Notes: generated by a model not told the origin, from the letters alone. 64,000 nucleotides of DNA from Clostridia bacterium (GCA_017507215.1 JAFWBI010000005.1:40536-104535), one strand, 5' to 3'. Numbered from the stretch's first letter, positions 1 through 7,284 are shown. Made by a program: numbers and translations.

Positions 1-1
1 A

Positions 2-136
2 TATAATATCACTGCTGTTCCAACAATTGTTGTGACATCAAAGGGAAAAGAAATTGGCAGAACTTCTGGCTATCAAGAATTCGACGAATTTGAAAGATTT
101 TTAAACAACACAATTCATAAGGCTGACGAAAAATAG
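2..136 (+). CDS. Thioredoxin-family protein, C-terminal end (5' truncated by window)
   Basis: The first 44 codons read the end of a thioredoxin-fold protein. AVPTIVV is the cis-proline strand (VPT) opposite the active site, followed by a KGKEIGR turn and a final helix, as in TrxA. The CxxC active site lies upstream of the window, so redox activity cannot be judged. The frame ends at TAG 134-136, which forms part of the following terminator hairpin. The next genes are a NifS/NifU-like pair, but a terminator separates them, so this is the last gene of its own transcript. Confidence 0.7.
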   Translation, partial: YNITAVPTIVVTSKGKEIGRTSGYQEFDEFERFLNNTIHKADEK

Positions 137-148
137 TCAGTCTTTTTT
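120..148 (+). terminator. Rho-independent terminator after thioredoxin-like gene
   Basis: Stem GGCTGAC (121-127) pairs with GTCAGTC (136-142) with one G-U pair, followed by a six-T run at 143-148. The stop codon of the thioredoxin-like gene is inside the hairpin. Confidence 0.8.
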
Positions 149-254
149 ATTGTTTAAATTTCACAAAAATCGCAGCATTTTTGTAAAAATGTGGGTTTTT
201 GACAGGTAAAAGGGTGGTTATTTTGAAAAATTTGCGAAAATTTTAAAATTACTA

Positions 255-288
255 TTGATTTTTAGGTTATAATAATAGTATTATTATA
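255..288 (+). promoter_or_regulatory. Promoter region with a perfect 21-bp palindrome
   Basis: A TTGATT box at 255-260 is followed 18 bases later by TATTAT (279-284). Overlapping the -10 is a perfect palindrome at 268-288 with 10-base arms (TATAATAATA, then G, then the reverse complement). It precedes the NifS/NifU-like pair by 22 bases and could be a repressor site, although AT-rich DNA yields such palindromes easily. Confidence 0.45.
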
Positions 289-310
289 TTATCAAACTAG
301 GGAGAAAAAT

Positions 311-1495
311 ATGGAAAAGAAAATCTATTATTTAGACTATGCATCAACATCTCCACTCTCTCCAGAAGTTTATAAGAAGATGTTAGAGTGTTATGCAAAA
401 TGTCAAGGCAACAATTCAAGTATTCATATGCTTGGTCGTCAGGCTCAAGCTGAACTTGAAGCAGCTAGAGAAAAAGTTGCAAAAGCTATTGGTGCTGATG
501 CAGATGAAATTTATTTCACATCTGGTGGCACAGAAGCAAACAACTGGGCTATTAAGGGAATCGCAAGAGCAAACAAAACAAAGGGAAACCATATCATCAC
601 ATCACAAATTGAACACCCATCAGTTCTTGAATCTTGCAGAGAATTAGAGCGTGAAGGTTTCAAAGTGACATATGTTCCTGTTGATGAAAATGGTGTTGTT
701 GATTATGCTTCAATCATCAAATCAATCGGACCAAACACAATTTTAATTTCTATTATGACAGCAAACCACGAAGTTGGTTCACTTCAACCAGTTCGTGCAA
801 TTGCTGAACTTGCAAAACAAAATGAAGTTTACTTCCACACAGACGCTGCTCAAGCTATTGGAAGTTTAAACATCAATGTTAAAGAACTTGGTGTTGATGC
901 ACTTTCAATTTCAGCACACAAGTTTAATGGGCCAAAAGGCGTTGGTGCACTCTATGTGAAAAAGGGCACAAAGATTAACAAGTTTATGTCTGGTGGCAGA
1001 CAAGAAAGCGACCTTAGAGCAGGAACTGTGAATGTTCCAGCTTGCGCTGGTCTTGGTGTTGCAATCGAAAATGCAACAACTGACCTTGAAGACAAGGTGA
1101 GAGAAGTTAGAGTTCTCAGAAAATATTTCCAAAAGAGAGTTTCTGAAGCAATTCACAACATTTCACTCAACGGTCACCCAACACAACGTCTTGCAAACAA
1201 CTGCTCAATCTCATTTGAAGGTGCTGAAGCTGAAGCCGTTGTTATGCTTTTAGACAAAGAAGGAATTTGCGCTTCAATGGGTTCAACATCTGAGCCACAA
1301 ACAAACGCACCATCTCACGTTCTTGCAGCAATGGGCAAAGATTCAGAAACAATCCGTTCAACTGTTAGATTTACTCTTGGGGCAGACCTTTCAAGAGAAG
1401 AAATTGATGACATCGTCGAAACACTTCGTAAAACCGTTAAAAAGATTAGAAGTGTGTCAGCTATAAGAATTTATAAGAATAAGGTGGAACTATAG
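311..1495 (+). CDS. Cysteine desulfurase-family (NifS/IscS) protein lacking the active-site cysteine
   Basis: 394-aa fold-type I PLP enzyme of the NifS/IscS family, normal length. The PLP-binding apparatus is intact: His102 (IEHPS), Asp178 and Gln181 (HTDAAQ), and the Schiff-base lysine Lys204 (SAHKFNGPKG). The catalytic loop is not: aligned without gaps to the usual GSAC motif before EPSxVL, this protein reads GSTS, placing Ser327 (codon TCT, 1289-1291) where the persulfide-forming Cys should be. Cys320 lies seven residues upstream and might substitute. RBS GGGAG at 300-304. It is followed after one base by a NifU-like gene that has also lost its cysteines, so the pair appears repurposed. 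Family assignment is firm; the reaction is unknown. Confidence 0.9.
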   Translation: MEKKIYYLDYASTSPLSPEVYKKMLECYAKCQGNNSSIHMLGRQAQAELEAAREKVAKAIGADADEIYFTSGGTEANNWAIKGIARANKTKGNHIITSQIEHPSVLESCRELEREGFKVTYVPVDENGVVDYASIIKSIGPNTILISIMTANHEVGSLQPVRAIAELAKQNEVYFHTDAAQAIGSLNINVKELGVDALSISAHKFNGPKGVGALYVKKGTKINKFMSGGRQESDLRAGTVNVPACAGLGVAIENATTDLEDKVREVRVLRKYFQKRVSEAIHNISLNGHPTQRLANNCSISFEGAEAEAVVMLLDKEGICASMGSTSEPQTNAPSHVLAAMGKDSETIRSTVRFTLGADLSREEIDDIVETLRKTVKKIRSVSAIRIYKNKVEL

Positions 1496-1496
1496 T

Positions 1497-1874
1497 ATGT
1501 ATTCAAATGTTATTATGGAAGAATTTTATAATCCACAAAATTATGGCGTTATCAAGGGTGCAAGTGGAGTTGGAAAAGTAACTTCTGCAATCGGAAATGA
1601 AATCATTAAAATCTTTATCAAAGTTGAAAGTGAAGCAATCGTTGATGCTCAGTTTCAAACTTTTGGTGGTGTTGTTGCAATCGCTGCTTCAAGTATCGCA
1701 ACCAGACTTATGATTGGAAAAACTTTAAAACAAATCAGAAACATCACAGTTTCTTCAATTCTTGAAGTCACTGGAGAAATTCCAGAAAACAAAATGTATA
1801 TCATTCAAGCAGTGGTGAGTGCTGTTCACGCATCAGTTGACAGCTATTTCAACAAATCTGCAAAAGATGATTAA
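1497..1874 (+). CDS. NifU/IscU N-terminal-family scaffold-like protein with no cysteines
   Basis: 125-aa protein clearly of the IscU fold: MYSNVIMEEFYNPQN at the start, GVGKV, FQTFGG, AIAASSIAT and GKTL all match IscU landmarks. IscU builds [2Fe-2S] clusters on three cysteines, but here all three are absent: the GNPVCGD site reads TSAIGNE, TFGCGAA reads TFGGVVA, and KMHCS reads KMYII. There is no Cys anywhere in the protein. The LPPVK chaperone-recognition loop has become IPENK. It therefore cannot assemble a cluster in the known way. Its start sits one base after the NifS-like stop, with the RBS inside that gene. Expected partner: the equally degenerate desulfurase. Confidence 0.85.
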   Translation: MYSNVIMEEFYNPQNYGVIKGASGVGKVTSAIGNEIIKIFIKVESEAIVDAQFQTFGGVVAIAASSIATRLMIGKTLKQIRNITVSSILEVTGEIPENKMYIIQAVVSAVHASVDSYFNKSAKDD

Positions 1875-1888
1875 TGAATAAAACAAGC

Positions 1889-1917
1889 AAAAAGATGGCT
1901 TTTGCCATCTTTTTTTA
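1889..1917 (+). terminator. Terminator of the NifS/NifU-like operon
   Basis: AAAGATGGC (1891-1899) pairs with GCCATCTTT (1904-1912), followed by a T run. Confidence 0.85.
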
Positions 1918-1922
1918 TGCTC

Positions 1923-1951
1923 TTGAAATTTATAAAAAGTTATGTTATAAT
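1923..1951 (+). promoter_or_regulatory. Sigma-A promoter
   Basis: TTGAAA (1923-1928), 17-base spacer, TATAAT (1946-1951). It fixes the start of the next gene at 1970, because the longer reading frame from 1874 would begin inside the preceding terminator. Confidence 0.75.
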
Positions 1952-1969
1952 AATCTATATGGGGGCTAT

Positions 1970-2926
1970 ATGTTTTTTGAAGACTTAAATTTCTTAAATT
2001 TTCCAGCAATTAGATTTAAAAGACCAAAACAAGGAACTTTGGCGTCTTTTTATGCTGAGATTTTTAAAAAATTTAAAGAAGATGAAGACGCTGGGCAAGT
2101 GTGGGAACAAAGAGCATATGATGCCTTAATTAAAGATGATAAAGAAGAAATAGCACGCCTTGAAAAAGAAGGTGGCAAAATCATTTTTATTGATGAAGTG
2201 ATTGATATTTTGATTGATAAATATATGATGAATGGTGGAATTTCCGACGAAGAAGCTGAATCTCACAAGCAAACCATATTGAAGGGTGGTTATATCAAAG
2301 ATATTGAATTTAAGCACAATCCAGAACAGATTGTGTTTAAGTCGAAAATAGGAACATTTAAGGCTTCGAAATTTTCAGATGTTTTTCCAATCTTCAAACA
2401 AATTGAAGAACTTGGAACAAGTGAAAGACACAGCAAATGTCATTCTGCATCAATAGACCTTTCAACTGTTATTGAAGATGAAAATAGAGTTGCAACGGGG
2501 TATGTGTATACATTTGGTGAAGGGAGCAAATTTCTTCACTCGTGGATAGAAGTTAAGTTTGATGGCAGAATGTTTGTTATTGACACTACAAGAAATTTAT
2601 TTATGCCAAGAAAATTTTATTATTACATCAGAAACATCAGGGGACCGGTTTACAAAATTTCTAGTGAAACACTTATTAAAGATGAAGCGATGCGTGATGA
2701 ACTTTCTGCTGAAAATGAGTGGCTTAACAAACTTTATCTTTCAAACCGTCATCAGGCAATTCAAGTTTATAAAATGATTCAAAAAGAGAAAGAAAGAAAA
2801 AAGATGCAAGACCCACTGTATGTGGCTGCGAAACATTTTAGAGAATCAATGGTTAAGGTGCAAAGGCAAGAAGAAAGAAAAAAGCAAAAAGCAAAAACCG
2901 AAGATTCTCAATTACATCAAGGCTGA
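1970..2926 (+). CDS. Transglutaminase-like/papain-fold hypothetical protein
   Basis: 318-aa soluble protein with no signal peptide. ATG 1970 follows GGGGG at 1961-1965 and a good promoter. The middle carries a plausible Cys-His-Asp triad in the order seen in transglutaminase-like enzymes: Cys157 (SKCHSAS), His190 (FLHSWIEV) and Asp205 (FVIDTTRN), with the strand spacing typical of the fold. The C-terminal quarter is Lys/Glu/Gln-rich and probably helical. Proteins with this triad may be peptidases, amide-crosslinking enzymes or inactive scaffolds; nothing nearby specifies a substrate. It is monocistronic between two terminators. Confidence 0.6.
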   Translation: MFFEDLNFLNFPAIRFKRPKQGTLASFYAEIFKKFKEDEDAGQVWEQRAYDALIKDDKEEIARLEKEGGKIIFIDEVIDILIDKYMMNGGISDEEAESHKQTILKGGYIKDIEFKHNPEQIVFKSKIGTFKASKFSDVFPIFKQIEELGTSERHSKCHSASIDLSTVIEDENRVATGYVYTFGEGSKFLHSWIEVKFDGRMFVIDTTRNLFMPRKFYYYIRNIRGPVYKISSETLIKDEAMRDELSAENEWLNKLYLSNRHQAIQVYKMIQKEKERKKMQDPLYVAAKHFRESMVKVQRQEERKKQKAKTEDSQLHQG

Positions 2927-2944
2927 GTTTCAGCCTTTTTTGTT
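2919..2944 (+). terminator. Rho-independent terminator
   Basis: AAGGCTGA (2919-2926) pairs with TCAGCCTT (2930-2937) followed by Ts. The TGA stop of the upstream gene is in the left arm. Confidence 0.85.
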
Positions 2945-2970
2945 TGACTTTTTTGAATTTAGTTTATAAT
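2944..2970 (+). promoter_or_regulatory. Probable sigma-A promoter for the GtrA-like gene
   Basis: TTGACT (2944-2949) and TATAAT (2965-2970) with a short 15-base spacer. The -35 abuts the T run of the preceding terminator. Confidence 0.5.
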
Positions 2971-2988
2971 ATAAGTCTAGGTGAATTT

Positions 2989-3507
2989 ATGAAAAAACTA
3001 ATCGAGTGGTATAAGGCTTTTGATGAAAAACACAAGAAGTTTTGTGAGTTTGCAAGATTTGTTGTTGTTGGCTGTTTAACAACTGCTTTAGACATGCTCA
3101 TCATGGGTGTTATTTTATATGTTTTTGAGCCAAGCATTTATCCAAAATTTTATAATGTGTGGTTTGGTGAAGCTGGTGACCCAAAGGTTATAGCAACAGT
3201 TATTGGAACGGGTGCAGGTTTCACAATCTCGTCAATATTCAGTTATATTCTTTCCGTTAAGGTGGTTTATAACAATCAGGGCAACTCAAAAACAGCGTTT
3301 GGTGCAATTTTATATTTTGTGCTTGCTGCAATCGGTTTGTTCTTGAATATGGGTGGAATGTGGCTTGGATATGACATTCTTGGAATCAACGAATGGATTG
3401 TTAAAATTGCCATGACACTTATTGTTATGTTCTATAATTTTGGAACAAGAAAGCTCTTGATTTTCAGAAAAACAAAAAAAGAACAACTTGAAAATAACAA
3501 AATTTAA
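2989..3507 (+). CDS. GtrA-family membrane protein
   Basis: 172-aa integral membrane protein with four predicted helices, starting at ATG 2989 after AGGTGA. The opening RFVVVGCLTTALDMLIMG and the ending FYNFGTRKLLIFRK match the GtrA family (first helix after a charged N-terminus; final Phe/Arg-rich motif). GtrA proteins are thought to move undecaprenyl-linked sugars across the membrane for teichoic acid, polysaccharide or O-antigen modification. No glycosyltransferase partner is adjacent, so the sugar is unknown. Transcribed alone from its own promoter toward a terminator shared with pnuC. Confidence 0.75.
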   Translation: MKKLIEWYKAFDEKHKKFCEFARFVVVGCLTTALDMLIMGVILYVFEPSIYPKFYNVWFGEAGDPKVIATVIGTGAGFTISSIFSYILSVKVVYNNQGNSKTAFGAILYFVLAAIGLFLNMGGMWLGYDILGINEWIVKIAMTLIVMFYNFGTRKLLIFRKTKKEQLENNKI

Positions 3508-3520
3508 ATTGTTGCAAATA

Positions 3521-3549
3521 AAAACTCTGCTTTAAGGCAGAGTTTTTTG
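3521..3549. terminator. Bidirectional terminator between GtrA-like gene and pnuC
   Basis: AAAACTCTGC (3521-3530) pairs with GCAGAGTTTT (3537-3546), flanked by A and T runs so that it can stop both converging transcripts. The pnuC stop codon is inside it. Confidence 0.85.
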
Positions 3550-4233
3550 TGTTGTTGATTTTTGTTCTTTCTCGAGTTTAATCCACTCAAGAAGCCCATA
3601 GATGTCATAGGTTACTTGAAACAAATAGTAAATGCACATTGGAAGGAATGAAAAATCGCCTTGAATGACGAGAAGAATCCACAAAATAGGAACAATAAAG
3701 TCATTCAGCAAAAATGCAACTTGATTCCATTTGCATCTTCTAATCAAAAGATAAACTGCTGGAAGCATTGAAACAAACGATAGTGTGCTTATCAAGAGTT
3801 GGGCAGTGTTTAGCACTTTTAAAATTATAAAAACAATAAGTGAAACAATCAAAAATGATATCCCTGAAACAATCCATTCGGTTTTTGATAAGTTGCTTTT
3901 AACAATGACAACATTGTCTTTTTTATCTCGATTTGCAAGCCAGTGAATGGCTCCATAAATGTAAAGTGGAAGCATTATGATTAAATATAGCAAGGCTTCG
4001 CCATAATATTTATTGGAATATGAAATAAAAATGTAAAAGAAGAAATAAATAATGCCGATAAACTGTGTTGAAACTTTTCCTTTGGCTTGTGTGAAAACAC
4101 AAAGCAGACCAAGAATTGTGTTTATGGTGATATACCATTTTGAGCCAAACAAAACGCTTGAAACTGTCACAACCACAATTCCGGAAAATATCAAAATAAA
4201 GTCAACAAAGTTGTAGCCTTTCCAAGTTTTCAT
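3532..4233 (-). CDS. pnuC: PnuC-family nicotinamide riboside/nucleoside transporter
   Basis: 233-aa polytopic membrane protein of the PnuC family, about seven hydrophobic segments. Recognisable stretches are TQFIGIIYFFFYIF, YLIIMLPLYIYGAIHWL and the KWNQVAFLLNDFIVPILWI segment, matching the conserved Trp/Gln/Asn residues of the vitamin-binding channel. PnuC carriers facilitate uptake of nicotinamide riboside, trapped inside by phosphorylation; some homologues carry thiamine, riboflavin or deoxynucleosides. Here it is the second gene of a - strand pair behind thymidine kinase (9-base gap), which makes a deoxynucleoside substrate a fair alternative. Confidence 0.75.
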   Translation of the reverse strand: MKTWKGYNFVDFILIFSGIVVVTVSSVLFGSKWYITINTILGLLCVFTQAKGKVSTQFIGIIYFFFYIFISYSNKYYGEALLYLIIMLPLYIYGAIHWLANRDKKDNVVIVKSNLSKTEWIVSGISFLIVSLIVFIILKVLNTAQLLISTLSFVSMLPAVYLLIRRCKWNQVAFLLNDFIVPILWILLVIQGDFSFLPMCIYYLFQVTYDIYGLLEWIKLEKEQKSTTQKTLP

Positions 4234-4242
4234 AGAATGCTC

Positions 4243-4845
4243 CTATTTGGAATTTGTGTTTTTCTTTTGTTCTTTTTTGAGATTTAAATAACAATCATAG
4301 CAAATGGCTTTATATCTTTCGTCACCACCAATTTCAATAACTGAGCCACGGGTGACGAGTCTGCCATTTGAAAACCTTGCGTTGATGGTTGCTTTTCTTC
4401 CACATGCGCAAATTGCCTTAAGCTCGGTGAGAGAATCGGCAATTTCAAGAAGACGTTTGCTGCCTTCAAAAAGTTTTGTTCGAAAATCGGTTTTTAAGCC
4501 ATAGCAAAGCACTGGCACAAACTTTGTGAGTTCTTTGAGCTGATTGATTTGTGCTTCTGTGCAAAATTGACATTCGTCAACAATGATAACGCCATAGTTT
4601 TCAGCTTTTTTTGATTTGAAAAGTCTAACAAAGTTGGTTTTTGAAGTGAATGCAAAAGCGTCAGATTCAAGGCCAATTCTGCTTTTGACAACAATTCTGC
4701 CATCTTTTTTATCTCTTGTGTCAAGGCTGGATTTCATTAAAAGAACATTATAGCCTTGCTGTTCATAGTTAAATTTCGTCATTAATGCTTGTGCTGATTT
4801 TGAGCAGCCCATAACACCATATTTGAAGTATAATTTAAAAGACAT
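4243..4845 (-). CDS. tdk: Thymidine kinase, TK1-like type II
   Basis: 200-aa type II thymidine kinase (phosphorylates thymidine to dTMP with ATP). The order matches E. coli Tdk: P-loop at residues 10-17, SRIGLES lasso-proximal strand, Asp90-Glu91 (VDECQF, catalytic Glu), VLCYGLKTDFR, and four zinc cysteines (146, 148, 182, 185). The P-loop reads GVMGCSKS, so the usual Gly before Lys16 is Ser; Lys and the final Ser remain, so it is probably active. RBS AGGGGG just upstream of the ATG. First gene of the tdk-pnuC pair. Confidence 0.9.
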   Translation of the reverse strand: MSFKLYFKYGVMGCSKSAQALMTKFNYEQQGYNVLLMKSSLDTRDKKDGRIVVKSRIGLESDAFAFTSKTNFVRLFKSKKAENYGVIIVDECQFCTEAQINQLKELTKFVPVLCYGLKTDFRTKLFEGSKRLLEIADSLTELKAICACGRKATINARFSNGRLVTRGSVIEIGGDERYKAICYDCYLNLKKEQKKNTNSK

Positions 4846-4881
4846 AAAAGCCCCCTAAACAAGTTTTGTTAATTTGATTTT

Positions 4882-4909
4882 AATATAATTTAAAAAAACA
4901 TTCAATCAA
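4882..4909 (-). promoter_or_regulatory. Putative promoter for tdk-pnuC
   Basis: Reading the minus strand: TTGATT (4909 to 4904), 16-base spacer, TATATT (4887 to 4882), about 37 bases before the tdk ATG. Confidence 0.5.
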
Positions 4910-4988
4910 CTTTTGAAAGAAATGAGTTTTTTGGCAAAAATGTATAACATTGTCGAAAAAACACATAATAACCATAAGGAGGGTTACT

Positions 4989-5291
4989 ATGGAAAATTTC
5001 TGTAAAGGTGCAGCTTGGGGGCTTGCAGCAGGATTTGTTGCAGGTTCAATTATTGTTGCAAAAAACAAACAACTTTCTTCAAAAATTAGAAAAGGTCTTG
5101 GCATTGCAGAAGAGAAAATGCAAGAAGCTAAAGAGTTTGTTGAAGAAAAAATTGAAGAAACAAAAAATGAATTTGGTTGTAAAAATGGCGATTGCACAGG
5201 TGGTTATGACAAGTGCTGTGACGAAAAATCTAACTTTGATTCACTCAAAAATGACTCTAATAAAGATTTAAATAAAAAATCTAAAAACTAG
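4989..5291 (+). CDS. YtxH-like small membrane-anchored protein
   Basis: 100 aa. ATG 4989 follows AAGGAGG at 4976-4982 with ideal spacing; the reading frame upstream of it lacks support. An N-terminal glycine/alanine-rich helix (GAAWGLAAGFVAGSIIV) is followed by a Lys/Glu-rich amphipathic helix and a Cys-containing tail (GCKNGDC, KCCDE). This is the layout of YtxH-type general-stress proteins, whose biochemical function is unknown. The four clustered cysteines near residues 63-77 are unusual for the family and could bind metal. Confidence 0.55.
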   Translation: MENFCKGAAWGLAAGFVAGSIIVAKNKQLSSKIRKGLGIAEEKMQEAKEFVEEKIEETKNEFGCKNGDCTGGYDKCCDEKSNFDSLKNDSNKDLNKKSKN

Positions 5292-5301
5292 CAAAAAAAA
5301 T

Positions 5302-5330
5302 TAGACATCTTTTTTAAATTATGGTATTAT
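5302..5330 (+). promoter_or_regulatory. Sigma-A promoter for ruvX
   Basis: TAGACA (5302-5307), 17-base spacer, TATTAT (5325-5330). Confidence 0.65.
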
Positions 5331-5363
5331 TCAGTTGTAGATAGTTTATAAGGGGTGCTGCAA

Positions 5364-5786
5364 GTGAAAATTATTGCACTAGATATTGGAACCGTTCGAA
5401 TTGGTATTGCAACTTCTGATATTATGGAAATCATTGCATCTGCATATGAATCATATAGAAGAAAAAATACTGACGAAGACGTGAAATATATCTCGCAACT
5501 TGTAAATAATCTAAATGCTGGGCTTGTCGTGATTGGTTTGCCATTGAAAATGGACGGAACTGAAGGGCAGAGCGTTGAAATGGCAAAAAATTTTGGCGAA
5601 GAACTTGCTAAAGTTGTTTCCGTTCCTATTTGCTATCAAGACGAACGACTCTCAACCGTAACAGCTCAAAAAATTCTTATCGAGTCGGGAATGCGACGCG
5701 AGAAAAGAAAAGATAAAGTTGATAGTCTAGCAGCAACAATTATTTTGCAGACATACTTGGACAAAAAGTCTAATATGAAAGTATGA
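5364..5786 (+). CDS. ruvX: Holliday junction resolvase-like protein RuvX/YqgF
   Basis: 140-aa RNase H-fold nuclease. ALDIGTVRIGIATSD holds the first acidic residue, VVIGLPLKMDGTEG the second motif, and DERLSTVTAQ plus KDKVDSLAA the remaining acidic positions typical of YqgF. In bacteria it takes part in 16S rRNA 5'-end maturation and may resolve DNA junctions. GTG 5364 is chosen because AGGGG (5351-5355) lies eight bases upstream; an in-frame GTG at 5355 would overlap that site. It forms an operon with the DUF1292 gene, as in other Firmicutes. Confidence 0.85.
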   Translation: MKIIALDIGTVRIGIATSDIMEIIASAYESYRRKNTDEDVKYISQLVNNLNAGLVVIGLPLKMDGTEGQSVEMAKNFGEELAKVVSVPICYQDERLSTVTAQKILIESGMRREKRKDKVDSLAATIILQTYLDKKSNMKV

Positions 5787-5825
5787 TTTGCGTAAAAAAA
5801 TTAAGAGTTAGGAGAGAGTAAAATT

Positions 5826-6170
5826 ATGGCAGATGAAGAAAAATTACAAGACGAAAATCTTCCAGAATCAATGGAGCACATGGAAAATGACGATGATGAT
5901 ATCGTTACATTGCTCTCAGCTGAAGGTGAAGAAATTGATTTCGTTGAAATCGCAGGTATCGCATACAAAGGTTCATTCTATGCAATTTTGCAACCAGTTG
6001 AACTTTTAGACGGTATGGACGATGATGAAGCATTAGTATTCAAAGTAACAAGAGGCAAAGATGGCGAAGACAAGTTTGAAATCGAACTTGATGACAGCAC
6101 AATCGATGCAGTTTTTGCTGAATACAACAAACTTCTTGATGAAGCTATTGCAGCTGAAGGCGAAGAATAA
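5826..6170 (+). CDS. DUF1292 (YrzB-like) acidic protein
   Basis: 114-aa very acidic protein (long runs of Asp/Glu) of the DUF1292 family, which in Bacillus and Clostridium sits next to ruvX exactly as here. The IVTLLSAEGEEIDFVEIAGIAYKGSFYAILQPVE core is the conserved part. No catalytic residues are apparent and its function is unknown. Good RBS (AGGAGAG) and a strong terminator follow, so it ends the ruvX operon. Confidence 0.75.
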   Translation: MADEEKLQDENLPESMEHMENDDDDIVTLLSAEGEEIDFVEIAGIAYKGSFYAILQPVELLDGMDDDEALVFKVTRGKDGEDKFEIELDDSTIDAVFAEYNKLLDEAIAAEGEE

Positions 6171-6185
6171 TTTAAAAAAGAATTA

Positions 6186-6213
6186 AGACAGGCATTTTGC
6201 CTGTCTTTTTTTG
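6186..6213 (+). terminator. Terminator of ruvX-DUF1292
   Basis: AAGACAGGC (6186-6194) pairs with GCCTGTCTT (6200-6208), then Ts. Confidence 0.9.
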
Positions 6214-6233
6214 TGCAGACACTTAATTTTGTT

Positions 6234-6261
6234 TGACATGAAGTATAGATGATTTTATTAT
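6234..6261 (+). promoter_or_regulatory. Sigma-A promoter for the lipoprotein gene
   Basis: TTGACA (6234-6239), 16-base spacer, TATTAT (6256-6261). Confidence 0.65.
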
Positions 6262-6292
6262 ATTGTTATAAAGTTAAAACAAAGGTGAAACT

Positions 6293-7060
6293 ATGAAAAA
6301 ATTAAAATCAATTATTACGCTCGTTTTAGTTGTTATTCTTTCAAGTAGCTGTTTGGTTTCTTGTTCTAAAAAATCAAAATCTGAAACAAATAGAGCAAAA
6401 GATGCTTTTGATAAAGCATATGAAGTTTTGTTAGAGTCAAAAAATTATGTTCAAGAGATAGAAGGTGTTAGTTTTGATGGAAACAATGTGACAGAAGAAA
6501 CTAGTTGGAAAATTGTTACAAATCGAGTTGGTGAAACAATTAAAAGACATGGTGAAGAATTAAGTGGAGCAGAAAAATTTTATAATGTGATAACTCGCAC
6601 AAGCACAAACCTATCATTCTTGCATTATGATTTAAATGAAAGAACCTATTCTGAAGATAAAAATGCGATTGACCAAATTATATTAACAGAAGGAAGTGGT
6701 GCTGTTGATAAGAAAATATTGCTTATTGAGTCTAGCCTCGGCACTTTGGATTTTGACTATAATAAATATTTTCAAATCGTTTATGAAGAAACAAAAACAG
6801 GATACTCTGATACAAAAGTGGAGTACACATATTTTGTTGAAAATGGTTATACTTTCGCATCTTGTTCAATTAATGCCAATGATGTGAAAGTGACATACAC
6901 AATCTCTATTGATTCAAATGACAAATTGTCAGCAGTGAAAATGTTAAGAGAAAATGTTAGTGATGATGGATATTTGCAAATTATTTCAACGTTTAGATAT
7001 ACTGGTGAAGACTTGACAATAAATGTAAACACAGAAGGATTTACAAAAGAAGAAGCTTAA
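6293..7060 (+). CDS. Lipoprotein of unknown function
   Basis: 255 aa with a lipoprotein signal: MKKLKS, a hydrophobic core, then a lipobox ending LVSC at Cys24 (a second Cys at 20). The mature part is rich in beta-strand-like alternating residues and charged turns, without a recognisable enzyme motif or binding-domain signature. RBS AAAGGTGA. Transcribed alone between its promoter and a terminator. Likely tethered to the outer face of the membrane; role unknown. Confidence 0.65.
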   Translation: MKKLKSIITLVLVVILSSSCLVSCSKKSKSETNRAKDAFDKAYEVLLESKNYVQEIEGVSFDGNNVTEETSWKIVTNRVGETIKRHGEELSGAEKFYNVITRTSTNLSFLHYDLNERTYSEDKNAIDQIILTEGSGAVDKKILLIESSLGTLDFDYNKYFQIVYEETKTGYSDTKVEYTYFVENGYTFASCSINANDVKVTYTISIDSNDKLSAVKMLRENVSDDGYLQIISTFRYTGEDLTINVNTEGFTKEEA

Positions 7061-7069
7061 TAAGTTTTA

Positions 7070-7097
7070 AAGACGGGCTCTGCCTGTCTTTTTTTTG
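7070..7097 (+). terminator. Terminator after the lipoprotein gene
   Basis: AAGACGGGC (7070-7078) pairs with GCCTGTCTT (7082-7090), one G-U pair, then eight Ts. Confidence 0.85.
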
Positions 7098-7132
7098 TTT
7101 TTTATTTTTTTAAAAATATATTATAAAAACTA

Positions 7133-7161
7133 TTGCCAAAATAAAATTTTTGTGGTAAAAT
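7133..7161 (+). promoter_or_regulatory. Sigma-A promoter for rpsB-tsf
   Basis: TTGCCA (7133-7138), 17-base spacer, TAAAAT (7156-7161). Confidence 0.7.
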
Positions 7162-7167
7162 TTCGCT

Positions 7168-7284
7168 ATCACACATTTGTGGTGATGTTTTTGGTGTTGC
7201 ACAAAATTAAAATTTTTCAGTGATTTTGTGTTCCAAATGCAGTTGACCCACAAAGAGGGATAAACAAAAGGAGAATAGAAAATT
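7168..7284 (+). promoter_or_regulatory. Structured 5' leader of rpsB
   Basis: The roughly 117-base leader holds two potential hairpins: ATCAC (7168-7172) with GTGAT (7182-7186), and CACAAAA (7200-7206) with TTTTGTG (7224-7230). A strong AGGAG precedes the start. Ribosomal-protein leaders often bind their own product; whether this one binds S2 is inference. Confidence 0.4.
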
